A DNA stretch of 64,000 nucleotides from contig MU278358.1 of assembly GCA_022385755.1 (NCBI GenBank), forward strand, positions 59,554-123,553. Reading direction: 5' to 3'. Source of the DNA: Trametopsis cervina. Taxonomy: Eukaryota > Basidiomycota > Agaricomycetes > Polyporales > Irpicaceae. The translations under genes were made by a program, and so were the position numbers. This document shows positions 1 through 11,660 of this stretch, one piece after another. The number at the start of each line of letters is the position of its first letter. The first letter of the stretch is position 1. Under the pieces are notes generated by a model. It made no database searches. It saw nothing but the letters and a program-made list of their open reading frames with translations, and was not told where the DNA came from.

Positions 1-6
1 CCGCTT

Positions 7-1936
7 ATGTCGATGCTCTTTGTGCTCAGAAAGATTTCTGGGACCCTCAGCGCGTCTTGCGCCCGAAAAAGGCCCTTACTACGCTACCAAAGCTCACAAG
101 CAAATCAACCAAAGCCAAACGAGAATCTCAAGGTTAGCCATGCCCGATTTCTTGCGGAAGGTACACGCAGCACGCAATGGTCAGAGGCGAAGGACGGGTC
201 GGGGAAAGACGCTGTGAATAGCCCTGAAGCGGACTACGATTCACTTACTGACGGCAAAGGTGAGCAAAAGCAATGCTAAGTTTGTATATCCTACTTTGTT
301 TGGCGAACCCTTGGATGCGTCCTCCACGGAACGAACGATCGTCTTGCACTCCATTGGGTATCTCGGACAAGGAAGAACCCCCGAGTCTCTTAGACTGTGC
401 AGGGGCCGTGTATGTCTCACTCCTATGCGCTGCTTTGATCGATATCGACGCACGGCCGCAAGCAAACGCATGAGTAAAGATATACGACACAGTCCGACTG
501 AGGACAGACGTTTAATGATGGCCTCCGCATGCTATTAGGGCCAATATCACATCACGCCGCAGGAGGTCTCGCCCAGTGCACTGCTTGATGTCTGTAAAGA
601 CTACCAGTTCAAGCGGGGAGAGCTGAGTCACTCCGCGTGTTCACCGGTGGTAGTGCAAATGTCATTGTACGAAATTGCTCCGGCATCGTGGCTGTCATAT
701 ATTCAAGGGGAACACCTAGACAGCAGATCCTGAAGCGTCTCTTCGCTAGCGACTTCCAGGATATGTTTGGTGTTTCTTTTGGGCAACATGGCAGTTTGTT
801 TTGTCTCACTTGTTAGGGAAGTGCTAACATGTGTGGCTCATCCCAACCAATGTGGATCTAATGACTAGCATTGGGAATGTCTCAACACGTGCTGATTTAT
901 TCTTCCAGGAAAGCTGTCGCCGACATCGTCGCATCTACTGAAGCTCATACTTCCATTGGATCGGCTGAAATGGCGAGAAGACCATCCAGGGCCTCCAACG
1001 GTCTTCTTGCTACATCCATCGCAGCCTCTTTCACATATTGGACGCCTCGTCGCGTCATCCCTCACACCTGATCGAGCGATGGACATCAAGTTTCGCAGTA
1101 CATCGCCGAAAGGCCTGACGCTTGATTGGTCCGACTCGACAGACCTGGGGGATTTCATCCGTGATGCAGCACGCGCGCGCGAATTTGAGATGTATGTGTT
1201 CAGAGAAGACGGGCAGGAGAAAACCTTGCAGATTGAAGTACCGACATTTGCGGACCGTACAAGATTTCTTCGGCGGAGGCTTGACTCAATTCAGACTGAG
1301 CTTCAGTCTATGGAGGTCCTAAAGACCCAATGTGACCAGGAAGCTCACCGCGGCGCGCGAAAGATGGCTACGAGCGGGCTGGGCATGCTGGTCATGTACT
1401 GGGGGGCTGTTGCTCGGCTGACGTTCTGGGACCTTGGCTGGTGAGGCGCACGAGCAAGATTGCATTCCGCGTATGAGAGTCTGACGAGCTATGTTAACTT
1501 GTAGGGACATAATGGAGCCTGTAACATATCTCTCTGGTCTTTCGATGGTTATCCTTGGTTACCTATGGTAAGTGCGGCGGTTGGTGTTGCGTGCGTCATG
1601 TTCGGACGGTGACAATATACCAGGTTTCTGTATCAAGGACGAGAGGTCTCTTACAGTTCAGTGCTACATCGCTCCATCTCTACACGGCGGCAGGCACTGT
1701 ATAAATCTCATGGATTCGACATTGAGCGGTGGGCGGATTTAATTGCCGAGGAGAAGGCTGTTCGAAAGGAGATTAGCAAGATCGCGGAAGATTACGACGA
1801 GCGGAGATGGAAAGAGCACGATGATGAACGGGAGGCCGATGAAGCCAAAGCCTCAAAAGAGGTCAAGGAGATCAAGTCACATCCAGATAGTGATGATGCT
1901 TTTCGACAGGAGACCGACCCTTCACCACGCAATTAG
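7..1936 (+). CDS. MCU: Mitochondrial calcium uniporter (MCU family)
   Basis: Pore subunit for Ca2+ uptake across the inner mitochondrial membrane. Exons 7-259, 909-1440, 1505-1567 and 1624-1936 sum to 387 codons (386 aa). The N-terminus is rich in Arg and Ser and lacks acidic residues (MSMLFVLRKISG... then RYQSS), as expected of a mitochondrial presequence. Exon 2 holds the matrix domain (PPTVFLLHPSQPLSH) and TM1 (about residues 241-260). The selectivity-filter signature WDIMEP falls at residues 262-267 and is created by the exon 2/3 splice. TM2 follows (SGLSMVILGYLWFLY). The C-terminus is a charged Glu/Lys-rich helix, as in other MCU proteins. Introns 2 and 3 are 64 and 56 nt, but intron 1 is 649 nt. 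The start at base 7 gives a good presequence, but an earlier start outside the window cannot be excluded. Confidence 0.9.
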
Positions 1937-3412
1937 ATTTGGTTGCATCAGCCTGCATATTTGTGTCTAGAATTCATCAGAGTCTTACTCATGCGTTGGA
2001 CTACTTTCAACACTCAATATGCAACACTTTGAACTCGTGCCTGCGCTGTTGGGAGGATGTTCCTGACACGACGGTGCTCTTTGCCCATTCCAGTCCTTGG
2101 TCGGATCAAAGTGAGAGCCTGCGTCCGTCCCCACGTTGATTTTTTCCGTTGATCCGTGTACACACTCTGCTGCGACGGGTGACGCAGCAATGGCTTGCTT
2201 TTGCAACTCGCCACACCGCTTTCATCGCTTATCACCCAAACATACTGCGAATGTTGATGGTAGGAGATCCAGATCTGGCGTCTGACACGAACTCCGATCT
2301 TGCGTGATTACTGCTGCTGCTAGGAACCAGACGAGCAACTACAAACACGTACGCGACATAGGGCATGATGTCGACGGTCTCTTGTTGAGGTAGCTCGTCC
2401 GCGCGACAGTCACAGCTGGTTGGTCTTGCCGACAGGGGTATTCCCGACGCTCGAGCCCACGGCACTTCGTAAGACATATTAATAATGTGTGCCAACTTCT
2501 TGATACTGTAGATCCAGAGTTTTATGCAATAGGAGGACTGTAACGGAGCGATACCTGCAAGAGTGACTACAGAGCAACACAATTTCCGTTGCATGATGCC
2601 TGATGTGAAACAAAACATATATGATATAGCATTGGGGAGTCACTTAACCATGGATGAAGATTTGAGAGTTATACGTCTTTCCTGTTTTCACTGTGCACCA
2701 ATGTTGCTCTTGAGCATAATGTGATGGCACTGTTGGGGTATTGTTTTTAGCCACAATCGTCTACCAACGGGTACATCATACGTGCAACTGCACCCCAGGT
2801 TACGTCAGAAAAGCTTGGAATCCAATCTTCATCTTTCATGCGGCATGTATTTGGGCTATGCAGTCGTAGGAGCATGCTAAAGCAATCCGAGGAATTTTCT
2901 GGTGGGAGCTGTAGTGCCAAAACCGCGTTTTTGCATTTTCTCCCTGGTGAGCGACCACAAATCTCCTACCGATAGCGATAGAGAGCTTCGGGTAGAGGGG
3001 CGCAGATGACATGGCCGAGTCATGACTACACAACAAACAGTATTTACGCTTATTTGTAGTAGGTTCAGCCACCGCGGCTGTTTCCAGGTGCCACGACGAT
3101 AACCCATTAAGGATCAACTTGACTCACCATCCCACCAAAGTCCTGCATGTGCTTGAGCTTCATTCGATGAACCTATCATACCTTCAACTGTTGACGTCGA
3201 ATCACTGCGGCCGAATTACGTAGCTTTCGGGCCGCTGCAAACGAGACCTCTTGGGAGCGCTCGAGTGACTTCGACTGTCCCATGACGAAGAGGAGCGCAT
3301 GGATGGCGTAATGAGCTATCTCGTGCTAGGTTTCCCCACGGAAAGGTATGAGCAAAGTATACTTACGACCATTCGATAGCATAGTGGCTCGTCAACCTCG
3401 ACTATCGTGACA
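1937..3412. other. Intergenic, no gene recognised
   Basis: Stretch between the uniporter and dioxygenase genes. It contains a 128-codon open frame on the minus strand (2232-2618) and smaller frames. None has a recognisable domain, a convincing splice partner or coding-like composition. The right end carries the dioxygenase promoter. I see no repeat or RNA gene. Confidence 0.5.
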
Positions 3413-5004
3413 ATGACAGTCGCCCTCTCGACTCCACATTATCAGCCGGCGCCTTGTACAAAAGAGGACCGTGAGTTCTTCATTTGCATTAGCAAGCTAT
3501 CAGCATGTACTTGTACCAATGGGTCTCGAAAATTTTCCAGTCGACTATGCTGATCTCACGGTCATCGACTTGGCCAAAGCTTCCACTACGGAGGGGCGAG
3601 CGGAACTCGCTATCCTAGCTCGAGACGCGATGCGCGAAACCGGATTTTTCTATGTAGTCAATCACGGGCTTTCTCAGCCTGAGGTACGCTATTGTACGCT
3701 CTTCTCAAAAGTGTGGGTCCAACCGTACATGATATAGACGGAACGTATCTTTGATATCGCCGATGTTCCTTTTACTCAAGTGTCCGATGAGGAGAAACAG
3801 GAATATAAGGGGCGTATGCTAGAAACTGGATCTTATCAAGGTTATAAGCTGCGAAAATACTGGGTAGGATCTCCGTTTCATTTTATTTATCACGTGCTCA
3901 CGCTGTTCGTAGCATATTGATGGCGGAGTGCACGATCAAGTAGAGAACTATAACAGTGCGTCTTCTGGCTGCTCGTTATATTGACCGTCCTCATCGAAGC
4001 CTCCGTACAGTCAACCGCGACGTTAGTAAGAAATCACATCCCCATGCGCTTCGTCCGTTGCTCCCAGAGATCAGCGAGTTTGCCAGACATAACCACCATG
4101 TTCTACATGCTGTTCTCAGGTACGCACATCGTTCGACTATAAGAAGGATAGCTGTTCCTATTCCACTACAATTCCTCCAGGCTACTTGCTGTAGGGCTTG
4201 AACTACACGAGGACGCTTTTGTGAACCAGCATAACTGGAATGCAATTGGAGAAACATACGGTACGTCTCTCGGCACGGAGCTCATCTGCGAATAAGAAAT
4301 ACCCTAACTCGGTGGACCCTGCAGTCAGATTTATGAAATAGTGAGTTCGTTCCTTGTTGGCTCTTACCTATTCTGACAAAGGCCAGCTATCCGCGCAGTC
4401 AAGAGGACGAAGAGAAAACCAAGCAAGTCTGGCTGAAAGGACATACAGGCAAGGCTTGGCCCATACTTTTAATTCAGACGTCTAATGTGATTATCTATCA
4501 GACTTTGGAAGTATCACAGTTCTGTGGTCCCAACCCGTAGCCGCCTTGCAAATTCTTTCTCCGGATGGGTCGTGGAAATGGGTCCGCCACATTGATAATG
4601 CGCTTGTAAGTAGTAAGGCTCACCCTATCCTTGCCGGTGAATGTTTACGAGGTGCCAAGGTCATCAATGCTGGGGATTGCATGGAGTTCATTTCAGGGGG
4701 CTTTTATAAGGCCACCATTCACCGTGTTATCCAGCCTCCCGCAGACCAAAGAGGGTACACTCGACTAGGAGTATTTTATTTCGCCATCCCGGACGACAAT
4801 GTGCGCCTTGTGCCTGTTGCGAACAGCCCAGTTTTAGAGAAGGTTGGCGTGAAAAGGCGATTCGAGGATCATCAAGCTCCAACTGCAGAGATCTGGCGGA
4901 AGGGTAGGACGTCGGCTTATGGGAAGAGTGAGCTCAAAAAGGGCCAAGAGAGTGGCGTTGAGGAAGAAACTATCAACGGGGTCGTAGTTAAGCATTATAG
5001 CTAG
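3413..5004 (+). CDS. 2-oxoglutarate/Fe(II)-dependent dioxygenase (isopenicillin N synthase-like)
   Basis: Non-haem iron oxygenase that couples 2-oxoglutarate decarboxylation to oxidation of a small molecule; the substrate is unknown. Ten exons (3413-3470, 3541-3683, 3738-3863, 3913-3955, 4011-4119, 4181-4260, 4325-4340, 4387-4448, 4502-4605, 4660-5004) sum to 362 codons (361 aa). The N-terminal DIOX_N region reads ARDAMRETGFFYVVNHGL. The catalytic core has the HxD iron ligands in GHTDFGS, the distal His in ATIHRVIQPP and the 2-oxoglutarate-binding Arg in YTRLGVFYF. The start at 3413 was chosen because exon 1 joins in frame (KED|LDYADL). Exon 7 is only 16 nt. The intron at 4449-4501 begins with GC rather than GT, and the splice completes the Asp of HTD. 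The gene converges on the permease, with 141 bp between stop codons. Many fungal relatives sit in secondary-metabolism or detoxification loci, but no such partner is visible here. Confidence 0.92.
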
Positions 5005-5145
5005 TCGGGCTCTGTGAACCAGCCTACACACGACCTGTGAGCCGCCATAACATGTAATGAGAAATAAACAAAACAACCGCGACAGAAATTCATACGGTGA
5101 CCCAATGCTATAACCGCGTTGTGCTGGCGCGTACACGTAGGGTAT

Positions 5146-7297
5146 TTACTGAACCTTTCGCATCTGCGGCTCTGTCCCCGATTCTATCACCGTAGGGACG
5201 GGGCCCACGAAACGAAAGCGTCCCCAGCAAAACCAAATGATGCAAACAATAATAACGACGCCCCCAATGGCGACGATTGCGTAGTTCATATCGAGCTTGT
5301 TCACCGGCGTGGCTGTGGGCAGAATAAATAGCACACAGATAAACACGGTGAACTAGAGAAACTGTAAGGTTCTAAGAGGTCGCATAGCATCTCAGGACTC
5401 ACTAAAAGACTTGCAAAATTGATAGGCCACGACCACTTCCCGAGATCGAAAGGTCCGCGGATTGGAAGACTGTGAAAAACGATCAGGACAGAACACTATT
5501 GATGGGGATATGAAGACGCACGACGTAGTAGACCAGAATACTCGTATAATAATCGGCTGTAGGTAGCTAAGCATAACGGCAATAGCAGCTGACGACAGAA
5601 TTGCATTGAACTAGACGAAGACGTCAAATACATTCAACTTGAATACACGTCAAGGCACTCACAGCGATGATAGAACCGATATAGGCACAAGATATAATAC
5701 AGCCGATGATCACAGATAGCCACACTCCAACATAAGGAGCCTGAAATCGATTCAAGGCCATGAACGAGGATTTCATGGGAAATGCGTCGTCTCTGGCGAG
5801 CGCATACATGAGACGAGAGCTGGCCGTAAATGCCGTCACAGCAGCCATGAACTGAGCCAGTGTAATGACGGTCAGACACATTAGAGTCAACCTCCGGCCG
5901 ACTGCATCGTAGTATAGTTGAGCGATTGGTATTGCGAACGAAGTTCCTTGAACGCTCGCGATGCTTTGGACAGAAAAGAGGAGCGCAAGCATGTAGGCAA
6001 GGCCTATTACCCACGAGCCGACAATGCTTCCAACCACAGCTAGCGGGGCTAGGAACTCGGCACGCTTCGCCTCTTCGGCCACTTGAGCAGCTGTTTCGCA
6101 GCCTTCCAAAGTGTACACAGCCTATATAACGCCACAATCTTGACCACTAAACTCGAATGACTTTAAAACAAACGCACCTGAAGAAAACCGAGAAGAACTA
6201 CAAATCCGCGAGAAGACCATCCAGTGAAACTGGTTGAATGAGCCATTCACTGCTGTGCCATAGGATTATGCCTCCAGGAGCTTACTTTTCATAGTCCGTA
6301 AACACGAAACTTGCTGTATTCTGCTGTCAGAGTTAGTATCCATCTATCAGGTCCCAACTCAAAGCACGAACCTTCACAGGAGCCTTCACCAGCAAAGTGA
6401 TGACGAGAACGAATGTCCCTCCGAGGGTCCACCACAGGTTGAAAGTACTCATAGAACCGATAGCTTTCGTGCCAATTGTGTTTATTACCCCTGAGAGTAT
6501 GTTTACGCCCCAAGCAATGGCAGCGATTTCTACTCTCGTGAGAGTGCGACCTTGTCCGACTTCGGCGAGAGACGCAATATATAGCGCGGTACTTGGACAT
6601 GATGCCGTGAGCTTCATGCTATAGCAGGAACATGCGCCCCGTACCTAAGGTTTCCTGATGTTCCGGTGAACACCATAGCAATGCTATATATCCACCCAGT
6701 CTGTGCGTGATGTGTTAGCAGCTCCGCAGTTTGAGCAATGTACTATTCAAATGCGCACACAGACTATAACAACACTTCAGATAGTACCAGCATTGAAGCT
6801 AAGTGGGTGGTGACGCACATCCAAGCACAGGAGTATCAGGCTTCATTCTGCATACCCAGAAGTACAATCCTCCCATCGTGGGACTGGAACAAGATGTCAT
6901 CAAGAGCCACAACATGCATTATATGTGTTATACTCACTAGGCACTGCAAATCTCAGCCAAGGATAAGGCAATGAATAACATGAAAAGGCTACAGATCTAC
7001 AATGGTTGCGGTTCAGCGAGAGATAAATAGCCATGAAGACAAACCTACATTCCATCCCCAGAACAGTCCGAGGGGCCCTCCAGAGAAGAGGCCCGTTTGG
7101 AAAGCGCTGCTCATGCCCGTAAGAATGCCAATGGCACAGAACGAGATCCCCAAGACACCAAACAAAGACATATCACGACGAAACTCGCTTTTATAGCCGA
7201 GCTCGTTCAGACGTCTTTCCGATTCGTCGACTCCATTCTGAACCTCGCCGACGGTGTCGATGACATTCCCCTGGCTCTTGACAGACTCGATATCCAT
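5146..7297 (-). CDS. Amino-acid/GABA permease, APC superfamily
   Basis: Twelve-helix plasma-membrane or vacuolar transporter for amino acids, GABA or polyamines, close to the fungal UGA4-like group. Ten exons. Exon 1 (7049-7297) encodes the cytosolic N-terminus and TM1 (MSLFGVLGISFCAIGILTG). Exon 2 (6938-6996) follows, and exon 3 has YPTMGGLYFW. Exon 5 (6372-6591) spans the VITLLVKAPVK region. A long exon holds EGCETAAQVAEEAKRA, the consensus helix 7-8 loop, and a later exon has GPFDLGKWSWPINF. The last helix ends about 25 residues before the stop. Oddities: the exon 3/4 junction near 6700-6819 keeps frame only with an atypical GC donor, and the donor after IIIRVFW is a weak GTCTAC. The gene could therefore be intact with unusual splicing or slightly damaged. 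Substrate cannot be assigned. Confidence 0.88.
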
Positions 7298-8270
7298 GCG
7301 ACCTGATGTTCAAATACAGGGGAGAAGGGGAGATACGCGCACACAACGGTCGCGGAGATGTCTAGAGGGGTCATATTCATTGAAGAAGTCGACATTCGGT
7401 CATTCATACTTGCCTGGATCAGCTACACGCATGAACATTATCGCTCTTGTACATAGCGTCTCCAAATGTGACAATCCTACGATTGATAAGGGCACAGGTG
7501 GACAAGATAACAGTGTGTCCGGATCTTTATGACTTGCTGTAAAAAGTAGCAGTACTTGCATTAGGCCGCAGACTCGCATATCTGGGATAAACGTACATAC
7601 CCAGATGAGCCCGACGAGTACTTTCCGGGGAGAAATGGCCGTCATACGATAAGCATTATGCTCTCGCCGCCCTATGTTGTATCATATAACCCCCTTCCAG
7701 CATGTTATGGGTGAGTATCGGCGTAGGAGCATGATTCCGCGTGCGTCAGCGTATATGTAGGCAGGTGGACGTGAGGACTGAATAGTCGTAGGCGCCTACA
7801 GGCAAGGTCGTCTTTGAGGCAACTTTGTGGCGTCTGGTACACCTTTGCAACCCAGTTCCTATCCTGAATAGACATTTTCAGCCCGCGATTTTCAACAGCT
7901 ATGAGCTGTATCATATATATGAGCTGCGTTGATTTAAACACGAAGTATATCCACCTGCACACTTGCACTGCCTGATGTACGTCGGCATTGCCCGAGCACG
8001 CTGTCCACCCTGTCAATGCCAGCTTTACTTGCAGCTATGTTCGGTCGTTACGCTCCATCCTCTATCCGCCTACCACGACCATCTTCGATATCAACTTCCA
8101 GGCTCCAGACACGCGATTCACGGGTTCTCTGAAAATATTGGCTGGTCCACCAACGAGCATTACAAACCCCGCAGTTGTGCACTGAGTCTCGACTTTCTTG
8201 TGAGGGTTGAAGTGCATCTGCGCCCTGCTCGGCCCTTTCTCATATATCCCAACCTTGTTCGAGAACACAC
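7298..8270. other. Divergent intergenic region, no gene recognised
   Basis: Lies between the divergently transcribed permease (-) and GWT1 (+) genes and should hold both promoters. Short open frames on both strands show no known domain. I see no RNA gene or repeat. Confidence 0.5.
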
Positions 8271-10302
8271 ATGGAGGACTATAAAACAGTAAAGGAAGCT
8301 TTTGTGTCAGGGGCCACCGGCTCTTCGATTGGCCACGTTAATATGGTGTCCTCAATCGCGCTGGTGAGCATAGCCGATTTCAGGTGAGATGTCTGTGCTC
8401 ATTCTTGTCAGGCCTCCATAGGACTGCACTCCACCCTTCGCACTCGTTTACCACCCAATCGGCCAATGAACTTGCCACTAGAATTCTTACTACTAGTCGT
8501 TCCCTTACTGCTCTCCGTCACGTTATTCGCAAATACACCAGGGTTCCTTCTTCTAATACTACTAATCCCGACCGGAATCCTATTTCTACTTCCCCACAGA
8601 GAGTCAGGGACACCACTCCCCTCTATTCATGGGAACAGCCGGCCTACTTCGCCAGCACCTGACAGAACGACTGACGGTACGCCAGGCGAAGGAAACCCAG
8701 GGCTCATTGGTATTGTCCCGTCATTACCGGCATTGACTACCTATCGAGCCCACATGATGCTTCTTACTTGCATTTGCATTATTGCCGTTGACTTTCCTGT
8801 ATTCCCGAGGTCGCTGGCGAAATGCGAAACCTACGGAGTCTCTATGGTTCGTACCCTGGTTTTGTTCCTCCGATCATGTCTTTAGTGACTTGTACGAACA
8901 GATGGATTTGGGCGTCGGCTCTTTCATATTCTCCCAAGGGGTTGTATCTGCAATTCCGCTGATAAAAGACCCGCAATACTTGAAGGCTCCGATGTTACCT
9001 AAGCTACTTACGACGGCTCGGAGGTGCCTCCCTCTTCTACTTCTCGGAGTGGTGCGGATCTTATCTGTCAAGGGAACCGACTACCCAGTTCGTTTGGTTA
9101 TCTTCTATCAGTGTGTGACTATCATCTCATCCGGCTACCAGGAACACCAGACGGAATATGGGACTCATTGGAATTTCTTTTTCACTCTGGGGTTGATACC
9201 AATACTGCAGGTATTCATTCACCCACTGATTGTATACGCTCCCGTCTCGCTCCTAGGGATTCTTCTCGCCGTCTGTGAGGAGCATTTCTCAGTTGGACAT
9301 GCTGATGTTGACCAAGGACCATTACAGCGCATCAAATAGCACTGGCAGCTGGTGGCTTAATGGCATACGTCATGCACGCTCCGCGTGTAGACATCATCAG
9401 TGCAAACAAAGAAGGCCTTATTTCTTTGACAGGTTGGTCCAATCCTCCGAACTTGGTCGGCAAATACTCATTGTATTAGGTTACCTTTCCATCCACTTCA
9501 TCGGACTCTCAATGGGCACTATTTTGCTTCCGCCCTCTCCGTCGTTCTTTCGTAGACTACAACAAGAATTGCAAAATGGTCGCGGAGCTGCTTCCGTGGT
9601 TAACGAGCCAAACAGTGATTCGGAGAGCGATGATGACACTCCAAGCCGTCGTCGTCCTAGAATCCGTTTCAGACGCGAGAACGACAAAACAGCAACGGAG
9701 TTATGTTCATATGCCGTTGTCTGGTGGGTAACCCTTGGCATAGCCTTGTTTACTGGTGTTGGAGGAGGAATCTCGCGACGAGTGGTCAGTCTGTGGCATG
9801 TGATAACGTCTCCGAGGCTCATCGGGACATACAGGTCAACCTTCCATACATTGCCTGGGTCTCAGCCTTCAACACCACCTCCTTGCTTGGCTACCTGTTA
9901 CTCGATCTTATCTTCTTTCCGTCGCCACTCTCCAAATCAATCTACTCCCCAACTTCGAAGCTCAAAGTACAACCCGATCCTGCGGTCTTAAGTCATGGAA
10001 GGCGTAATCCTCGGGGCCCTGACGATACTGCGACAGCCGCGGTTCTGCTAGACGCCATAAATCGCAACTCCTTTGCTATTTTTCTGGTGGTACGTTGATC
10101 TCTCACATTGTTGCTTTCCGAGAGTTCCGGGGCGAGTCCGCTGACGGCGCAGTAGGCTAACCTGTTGACCGGGATTATCAACTTGCTCATACCCACGATG
10201 TTTGTGTCGGATTGGTGGGCCATGGTGGTACTATGCGCCTACGGCTTTGTCATCTCGGCCATGGCCTGGGTTTGCAAGGATCAGAAGCTCTGGCGTTTTT
10301 AG
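8271..10302 (+). CDS. GWT1: GPI-anchored wall transfer protein 1 (inositol acyltransferase, PIG-W family)
   Basis: Multi-pass ER membrane enzyme that acylates the inositol ring of GlcN-PI early in GPI-anchor synthesis. It is needed for GPI-anchored cell-wall proteins. Eight exons (8271-8363, 8412-8846, 8902-9087, 9142-9274, 9328-9432, 9480-9784, 9835-10089, 10156-10302) sum to 553 codons (552 aa). Family hallmarks seen are the N-terminal [16 protein letters not shown], the conserved [17 protein letters not shown] followed by [13 protein letters not shown], then the lumenal [16 protein letters not shown], ending in NLLTGIINL and a hydrophobic C-terminal helix. The loop after QELQNGRG is Asp/Ser/Arg-rich and probably disordered. 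Every splice keeps frame, so the gene looks intact. Confidence 0.95.
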
Positions 10303-11660
10303 CTGGCGTAACCGGTGCGTGTCTAGTCGATTGGACCTGGTGGTTTGGAGCATTGTTGATTGTTGTTGTTCTCTGTAGGCACCTTTCCTATCCTGCATTA
10401 GTCCAACTGTTTCAGTGTGCGGATTCCCCAACATGTCACTGCAGTCCAGGATACGAACCTCGCTTTTCCATCATAGCGATCGAAATGCTGAGAACAGCGG
10501 CCTTCCCTCGCCTCTGGAGATAACCGTAGAACAATCTTACGGGAGTACCACCAGCTTCTCCCATGACCAACACATATGCCAAGGGTCTTGACATGCGGCA
10601 CATGTGCGTGTGTACTCCGCCTCTGAGCCACGTTTTCCGTGGCAGGCAAGCAAGACTGCAGCATGTAAACATCAAGGGTATCCGGGCCTCCTAAGCATCA
10701 TGGGCGGCAGTCATGCCACGGCATCTACCATCATACTCTGGATTTTCGTGATGAAAGTGTGCGAGCCCGCATTGCCAGATCGTACTTGTTAATCGGTCGT
10801 ACTTCCAGTATCGAGCGTGCGTTTCTATGCATCCCGACAGTTTCCGTGAGGTCGGTTTCTCCCCTGGTAATCCGCCGAAAAGGATGGATTCGTTCTCAGC
10901 GTCTTCAGCGCACAGCTGTGCGCCATCGCGGAGTTCCGCCGAGGACACCCAATATTTTGTACACGAAAACACTCCGTCAATGCTTCATGTCACTGTCTTC
11001 TGTTACTAATCGGACTTTGGTCACCTGCAGGCAAACTTTATTCTTGAGCCCCGTGCAGTGGTTGTACAGGGTCTATCACGTTATTCGTTGTGTACCGGTG
11101 TAACAGCCTCAGCGCGCGCCGTCTGCAAGTAGTCGCCGCCATGCGTATACCTGCATTGACATTACCCAAACACATAGGATGCACACTGTTGGCTCATCGA
11201 ATGCCGCATGCTGTAGGCACGATCGTCACAGCATCGAACAGAGATTAGACTGTCGGACAAGGTGAGGTGCCCATGAATGTTGGAGGTGAAAATTTCTGCA
11301 CAGCACAGCGTGGGGAATACACCAGTACAAGGCCAAATCCACCCCCATGACGTTCGTTCTCTCCGCGGGAATCACTTTACCTTCGTCCCGATGGTCCCAG
11401 CTCGGCGCCGTTACACATCTAGGCCAACTTCCATATCTCGGACGCCCTCCGCCCTCTGACGGTTGTCCACCGATAATACAATTAGAGTTCAGGGTGTGGA
11501 CTTCCTCGCAGATTTGGCAGTCTTCACAGCCCAACTTTGTATCTTCGCCGACGGAAATCAAGCAACATGCCAGAAGGAGCATATCCCGAATACATAAGAA
11601 GGACGGGCTCCGTTGGTCTCCTGCAGTTTCCTCCTTCCCTCACATCACTATTCCACTTTC
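10303..11660. other. Intergenic, no gene recognised
   Basis: Open frames of 60-118 codons occur on both strands (for example 10759-11103 + and 11226-11582 -). They overlap one another, lack known domains and show no consistent splice structure. The right end is the presumed promoter of the next gene. Confidence 0.5.

Noticed and set aside
260..538. 92-codon open frame inside the uniporter intron as an extra exon
   Set aside because: It begins at the splice donor, has no similarity to MCU, and the 259/909 join already gives the family sequence.
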